Assembly: GCA_030640725.1 (NCBI GenBank)
Contig: DAOWIV010000070.1
Span: forward strand, 1-9,199
Source: Methanosarcinales archaeon
GTDB lineage: Archaea > Halobacteriota > Methanosarcinia > Methanosarcinales > Methanogasteraceae
Direction of reading: 5' to 3'
Length of the DNA stretch: 9,199 nt
The position numbers were made by a program, and so were the translations under genes. Shown piece after piece: positions 6,591 to 9,199 of the stretch. Every line of letters starts with the position of its first letter. The first letter of the stretch is position 1. The notes under the pieces were generated by a model. It was not told the DNA's origin, did not search any database, and saw only the letters and a list, made by a program, of their open reading frames with translations.

Positions 6591-7616
6591 TCACTTTCTC
6601 CTCATCGCGATCATGAATGCTGCGAATAGCCCGATTGCTACAAGGATCGCTCCAAACGCCGGCGAAGATGTTGCAGAGGATGCTGCCTGTTTTGCCGCAT
6701 CTTTTGCCTCTTGTGCTGCCGCCTTTGCTTCATTCACCGCGCTCGTAAGTTCCGCAGACGATATGCCTGCGCCTTGCGCTTCCACCGGTGGGAACGACTC
6801 GAGTATCGGGACGATGAAGACGCCTCTTACGTTGCGCTCAGACTCGCTTTCCGGTTCCATCGTGCCGCCAACAAACCAGATTCCGGGCTCGTCGAGTGTG
6901 TACACGAACTCTCCGTTGTCGTTGGACTTGGTGAGCCTTGTGAAGACCATTGGCGGATCGTACGAGAACATCCCCCCTGCCATCTCCACGATCTCGTTGC
7001 CAAGATCGAGTGTGTGGTATATCTCAACCTCTACAGGCGCGCCTGCAAGCACCTTGCCGTTGTACTTTGCCTGCCCGGCAAAGACGAAGCCCTCTTCCAT
7101 GCCATAAGGTCGCATGTACGGGATGATCTCGGTCGACTGCCCGACCTCGGAATCCCAGCCAAACCATGTCTCTTCGCCGCAGTGGATCACTGCTTTGGTA
7201 TAGTCGATCAGGTTCTCACCCTCATCCTCGTACTTCACGAAGATTACGGAATCGCCCTCCTGGTCAACCTTGAACGAGGTTTTGTAGGCTTTGAACTTTC
7301 CGGGTTTTCCGTCTTCACCCTGCCCATCGACGGAGATCTCAGTCGTCTGAAGCTCTTCGACTGTTCCGTCAGGCTTCATGACAGAGACCTCGGGCACAGA
7401 CGCCATATTAAAGAGTATATGCTCGTAGGGGTGCCCCCACATCATATATACTGTCTTTGTCTCGCCCTCCTCTGCGATGTAGTCCTCAGGTGTCACATCC
7501 CACACGGTAGCCTCACTGTCGCTTGGAAAGACCATTGTGAAATGTGCACACGCCATGCCAGCGGATCCTATCAAAAGGATCGCCGCAAGTGTTGTTATTA
7601 TCACATTCTTGTTCAT
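6591..7616 (-). CDS. nikK: NikK-type (DUF4198/COG5266) secreted metal-binding component of the nickel transporter
   Basis: The protein has 341 residues and is probably the extracytoplasmic NikK component that presents nickel (or cobalt) to NikM. A signal peptide (about 1-24) ends in M-A-C-A, and cleavage would leave His25 first (H-F-T-M-V-F-P-S). This A-H-F-x-x-x-x-P start is characteristic of DUF4198 proteins. A second family mark is W-G-H-P-Y-E-H (60-66), with two His that could help bind metal. The body is beta-rich and acidic; a short Ala/Glu/Lys coiled-coil-like stretch (about 288-315) leads to a C-terminal membrane anchor (about 318-338) and R-R-K. A perfect GGAGGT site lies 7 nt before the ATG. 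The gene is first in the minus-strand cluster, preceded by repeats likely to be operators and followed by a terminator-like hairpin. Metal identity is inferred. Confidence 0.82.
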   Translation of the reverse strand: MNKNVIITTLAAILLIGSAGMACAHFTMVFPSDSEATVWDVTPEDYIAEEGETKTVYMMWGHPYEHILFNMASVPEVSVMKPDGTVEELQTTEISVDGQGEDGKPGKFKAYKTSFKVDQEGDSVIFVKYEDEGENLIDYTKAVIHCGEETWFGWDSEVGQSTEIIPYMRPYGMEEGFVFAGQAKYNGKVLAGAPVEVEIYHTLDLGNEIVEMAGGMFSYDPPMVFTRLTKSNDNGEFVYTLDEPGIWFVGGTMEPESESERNVRGVFIVPILESFPPVEAQGAGISSAELTSAVNEAKAAAQEAKDAAKQAASSATSSPAFGAILVAIGLFAAFMIAMRRK

Positions 7617-7623
7617 GTATGTT

Positions 7624-7629
7624 ACCTCC
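7624..7629 (-). promoter_or_regulatory. Strong Shine-Dalgarno site of nikK
   Basis: GGAGGT on the minus strand, 7 nt before the nikK ATG. It is the only full-consensus site in the window and suggests nikK is translated more strongly than the other transporter genes, as expected for a secreted metal-capturing protein made in excess. Confidence 0.8.
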
Positions 7630-7634
7630 TATGT

Positions 7635-7690
7635 TGTCAGGTATGTACGAGATATGTGTCAGTGTTATCTCGATATGTGACAGTGTTTAT
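7635..7690 (-). promoter_or_regulatory. Probable operator of nikK: phased direct repeats and an inverted repeat
   Basis: GATATGTG[T/A]CAGTGTT occurs at 7651-7666 and 7672-7687, start to start 21 bp, or two helical turns. A weaker third TGTCAG lies at 7635-7640, a further 22 bp along. Overlapping these is a perfect inverted repeat CGAGATA-N11-TATCTCG (7648-7672). The block sits between the nikK ribosome-binding site and the TATA-like elements, where an archaeal repressor would block transcription. A nickel-responsive NikR-type regulator is the obvious candidate, but no regulator gene is in the window and I cannot confirm the site against a known consensus. Confidence 0.5.
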
Positions 7691-7705
7691 AGCTCATAGA
7701 TATAA
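7685..7705 (-). promoter_or_regulatory. TATA-like elements of nikK
   Basis: Two candidates lie on the minus strand: TTATATC (7705-7699) and CTATAAAC (7692-7685). Transcription would start about 25 bases further, inside the repeated operator region. Either fits; the sequence does not decide between them. Confidence 0.35.
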
Positions 7706-7755
7706 CCATTTGCTGACGCGCCGCGCGAGGAATGCTAACATCTCCCAGAGACTGG

Positions 7756-7784
7756 TATTCCGGAGCCAACACAATGCCGGAATA
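7756..7784. repeat. Perfect 8-bp inverted repeat TATTCCGG-N13-CCGGAATA
   Basis: The arms are 7756-7763 and 7777-7784. It lies midway between the divergent nikK and nicotianamine synthase-like promoters and could be a regulator site shared by both, or the hairpin of a short RNA. A second, shorter inverted repeat AATCCC-N9-GGGATT is at 7811-7831. The region 7706-7890 has no convincing gene. Confidence 0.45.
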
Positions 7785-7890
7785 TCACGAATCCGATAAT
7801 GATAATACTTAATCCCACATATCCAGGGATTGTCGGAAATTTTGCGTGATGATTGAACTTTGATCCTAAATTAACCCATGCACGTCGAAG

Positions 7891-7899
7891 CTTTTAAGT
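7891..7899 (+). promoter_or_regulatory. TATA box candidate of the nicotianamine synthase-like gene
   Basis: CTTTTAAGT preceded by the purine-rich CGAAG resembles an archaeal TATA box with a BRE. Transcription would start near 7920. That excludes the upstream in-frame TTG at 7907 as start codon and supports the ATG at 7934. Confidence 0.4.
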
Positions 7900-7933
7900 A
7901 TCAGGCTTGATCTACATCTGTATTGTGATAAAT

Positions 7934-8812
7934 ATGACCTGTACAACTTCGCTTTACATGGGCGGGCAGACCGCTTTCATCCATGGCTCGGATATGCATG
8001 AAAAGATCATACCCGGTATTGGTAGCTCTCCGGAATCCTGCGCAGGCACGATCGCTGGAGAGATCATGGAGATTTATTCAGAGGTTATGGATTTTGACCG
8101 CAAAGAGCTATATTACAATCCATCAAACCATCCAACGACCGTTTTTCAAAGACTGGACCAGGTGATCGCACTGGATGTAGACGACATGACCGCGGAGGCG
8201 ATTCTGTCCGGTTCCGGGTTCAATCTCGCGTTTGACGTGATCACCGGATTCAGAAATCGCTACACCGCGGAACTGGAGACCGAACAGGCAAACGCCATAC
8301 TGAGGAGCGGTGACCCGTGGCAATCGCTCAAGGACTTCGCATACTTTCCCAATTATATCCAGCTTGCCAGAACCGAGTTTCGAGGAGCCGGGCTTAAAGC
8401 GGGCGACATGGTTCTAATCGTCCTCTGCCGAGAACACGGGCTTGAGGGGATCGGAATTGAGCAGGAGCCAGACAGAGCAGGGCTTTCGCGAAGAGTGATT
8501 GAGAGACTCGGGCTTTCCGATCAGATCCGGATAATTAAAGGAAACCATCTGACGCTGCCAATCGAGGAGCCAGTTGATCTGATCATGGTGGCTGCCCAGG
8601 CAGAACCGAAAGATGTGATCTTTGACCATCTGGCAGAGGTAATGCCTGCAGGGACAAAGATATCTTACCGCATCTACGAAAAAGGACTCAGACGGCTGTT
8701 GGACACGTTTTCCCGCTACGAATTACCAGAGAATCTCAAAGAGTACCTGAGAGTCCGACCAACACCACCTGCCAACAACACGTCCATCTTTCTGTCGGTC
8801 GGTTGCGCGTAA
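7934..8812 (+). CDS. Nicotianamine synthase-like protein, SAM-binding loop missing
   Basis: This belongs to the archaeal nicotianamine synthase (NAS) family, whose Methanothermobacter member makes a nicotianamine-like ligand by moving aminocarboxypropyl groups from S-adenosylmethionine onto glutamate. From ATG 7934 it has 292 residues; starts at 7907 (TTG) or 7994 (ATG, closest to the family's usual length of about 265) are possible. Family blocks, recalled from the Methanothermobacter protein, are A-E-L-E-T-E-Q (Glu115 at the catalytic Glu81 position), D-P-W-x-S-L-x-x-F-x-Y-F-P-N-Y (Tyr141 at the Tyr107 position), G-I-E-Q-E-P-D, L-S-R-R-V-I-E-x-L-G-L, I-M-V-A-A-Q-A-E-P-K and N-N-T-S-I-F near the end. 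The glycine-rich loop (G-x-G-P-L-P-L-T) expected between V-L-I and V-L-C-R-E-H is absent, about ten residues in frame. It lies divergent from nikK, suggesting a shared role in nickel handling. Without the loop, activity as read is doubtful. Confidence 0.82.
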   Translation: MTCTTSLYMGGQTAFIHGSDMHEKIIPGIGSSPESCAGTIAGEIMEIYSEVMDFDRKELYYNPSNHPTTVFQRLDQVIALDVDDMTAEAILSGSGFNLAFDVITGFRNRYTAELETEQANAILRSGDPWQSLKDFAYFPNYIQLARTEFRGAGLKAGDMVLIVLCREHGLEGIGIEQEPDRAGLSRRVIERLGLSDQIRIIKGNHLTLPIEEPVDLIMVAAQAEPKDVIFDHLAEVMPAGTKISYRIYEKGLRRLLDTFSRYELPENLKEYLRVRPTPPANNTSIFLSVGCA

Positions 8813-8817
8813 AGGGG

Positions 8818-8831
8818 GATTTTTAAAAATC
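8818..8831 (+). terminator. 14-bp A/T palindrome after the nicotianamine synthase-like gene
   Basis: GATTTTTAAAAATC is a perfect palindrome that begins 5 bp after the stop codon and contains a T5 tract. It is a plausible transcription end for this gene. The T-run is short, so termination efficiency is uncertain. Confidence 0.4.
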
Positions 8832-8848
8832 GTGGGGCAGGGGATTTA

Positions 8849-8933
8849 ACCGCAGAGTACGCAGAGTACGCAGAGTACGCAGAGAGACGCGGAGGCTACT
8901 ATCTCTCTCTACGAACCTCCGCGTCCTCAGCGG
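8849..8933. repeat. Small repeat element: 9-bp tandem repeats plus a perfect hairpin
   Basis: The 9-mer CGCAGAGTA is present three times in full and once in part (8851-8884). It is followed directly by a perfect 10-bp stem, GACGCGGAGG (8886-8895) with CCTCCGCGTC (8916-8925), around a CT-rich 20-nt loop. Outer bases (ACCGCAGAG against CTCAGCGGGT) pair imperfectly, so the whole unit behaves like a short inverted-repeat element. I recall similar CGCAGAG-rich units between genes of many environmental bacteria and archaea, but I cannot name a family. From 8934 to 9035 I see nothing further. Confidence 0.65.
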
Positions 8934-9035
8934 GTATTTTTCTTGCCAGAAATTACAGAATAGCAATTGGGCGACCAATCAACATACCTGAGTAATTACC
9001 TTTTCACATTCTTTCCCCATCAAGCTCAAAATACC

Positions 9036-9199
9036 CTATAACTCCTCAGCCACGTTCGCCAATCCCCCCACAGAAGCCACACTAATCGAATCGTACTTCT
9101 GTGATCTGCGCCCGCGTAATCGAGTATCTGTTCTGGCACGAGCGCATTTCCGATGAGATCAAGCGGATATGTAGACCCGGGGTTACGTATCTTGTGACG
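9036..9199 (-). CDS. Possible C-terminal part of an unrecognised gene, running off the right edge
   Basis: On the minus strand a frame open from the window edge reads P-G-S-T-Y-P-L-D-L-I-G-N-A-L-V-P-E-Q-I-L. A different frame gives I-S-V-A-S-V-G-G-L-A-N-V-A-E-E-L before TAG at 9036. They join near 9088-9096 with a net -1 change. The joined product looks like a normal protein C-terminus, but I do not recognise it. Competing readings exist: another minus-strand frame ends at 9083, and a plus-strand frame from GTG 9101 (I-C-A-R-V-I-E-Y-L-F-W-H-E) is also open to the edge. With under 170 bases the strand is not certain. Confidence 0.25.

Noticed and set aside
6711..7799. 362-codon plus-strand open frame opposite nikK
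   Set aside because: It lies antisense to nikK, which has a signal peptide, family motifs and a perfect ribosome-binding site. The antisense product is rich in Cys/His/Arg and has no domain.
8851..8925. CRISPR array
   Set aside because: The repeats are only 9 bp and directly adjacent with no spacers, and no cas gene is nearby.

Overview
The window looks like a euryarchaeal chromosome, most likely from a methanogen or methanogen-related lineage. The evidence is an archaeal-type ribosomal protein L30, a bacterial-type DNA gyrase A subunit (found in several euryarchaeal classes), a full nickel/cobalt ECF transporter with secreted accessory subunits, and a homologue of the archaeal nicotianamine synthase. 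Nickel is a plausible substrate because methanogens need it for coenzyme F430, hydrogenase and CO dehydrogenase. The species cannot be fixed from this sequence.

Layout. The left edge holds the 3' part of rpl30 (+). The usual downstream partner rpl15 is absent. Instead there is a structured, repeat-bearing intergenic stretch of about 360 bp, then gyrA (+, 814-3330). Converging on gyrA is a minus-strand metal-transport cluster that reads nikK (7616-6591), a spacer with a terminator-like hairpin and a broken small frame, nikL (6201-5716), nikM (5700-5081, frame-broken as given), nikQ (5074-4277) and nikO (4277-3360). The genes nikL to nikO are tightly packed; nikQ and nikO overlap by one base. 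Divergent from nikK is a plus-strand nicotianamine synthase-like gene (7934-8812). The roughly 320 bp between the two start codons holds direct and inverted repeats suited to metal-responsive control. Downstream lies a small repeat element (9-bp tandem repeats plus a perfect 10-bp stem). The right edge carries a probable partial minus-strand gene.

How the genes may work together. NikK and NikL are exported and membrane-anchored and should handle the metal outside the membrane. NikM is the substrate-binding membrane component, NikQ the coupling membrane component, and NikO the ATPase. The neighbouring nicotianamine synthase-like enzyme would build an aminocarboxypropyl metal ligand, so the pair suggests a combined 'make a metal ligand and import the metal' module. 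Both central pieces are damaged as given: nikM has a frame break, and the synthase-like protein lacks about ten residues that should form the SAM-binding loop. Either the module is decaying or the assembly contains errors; the -1-type breaks found at three TCCG sites on the same strand favour checking the assembly first.
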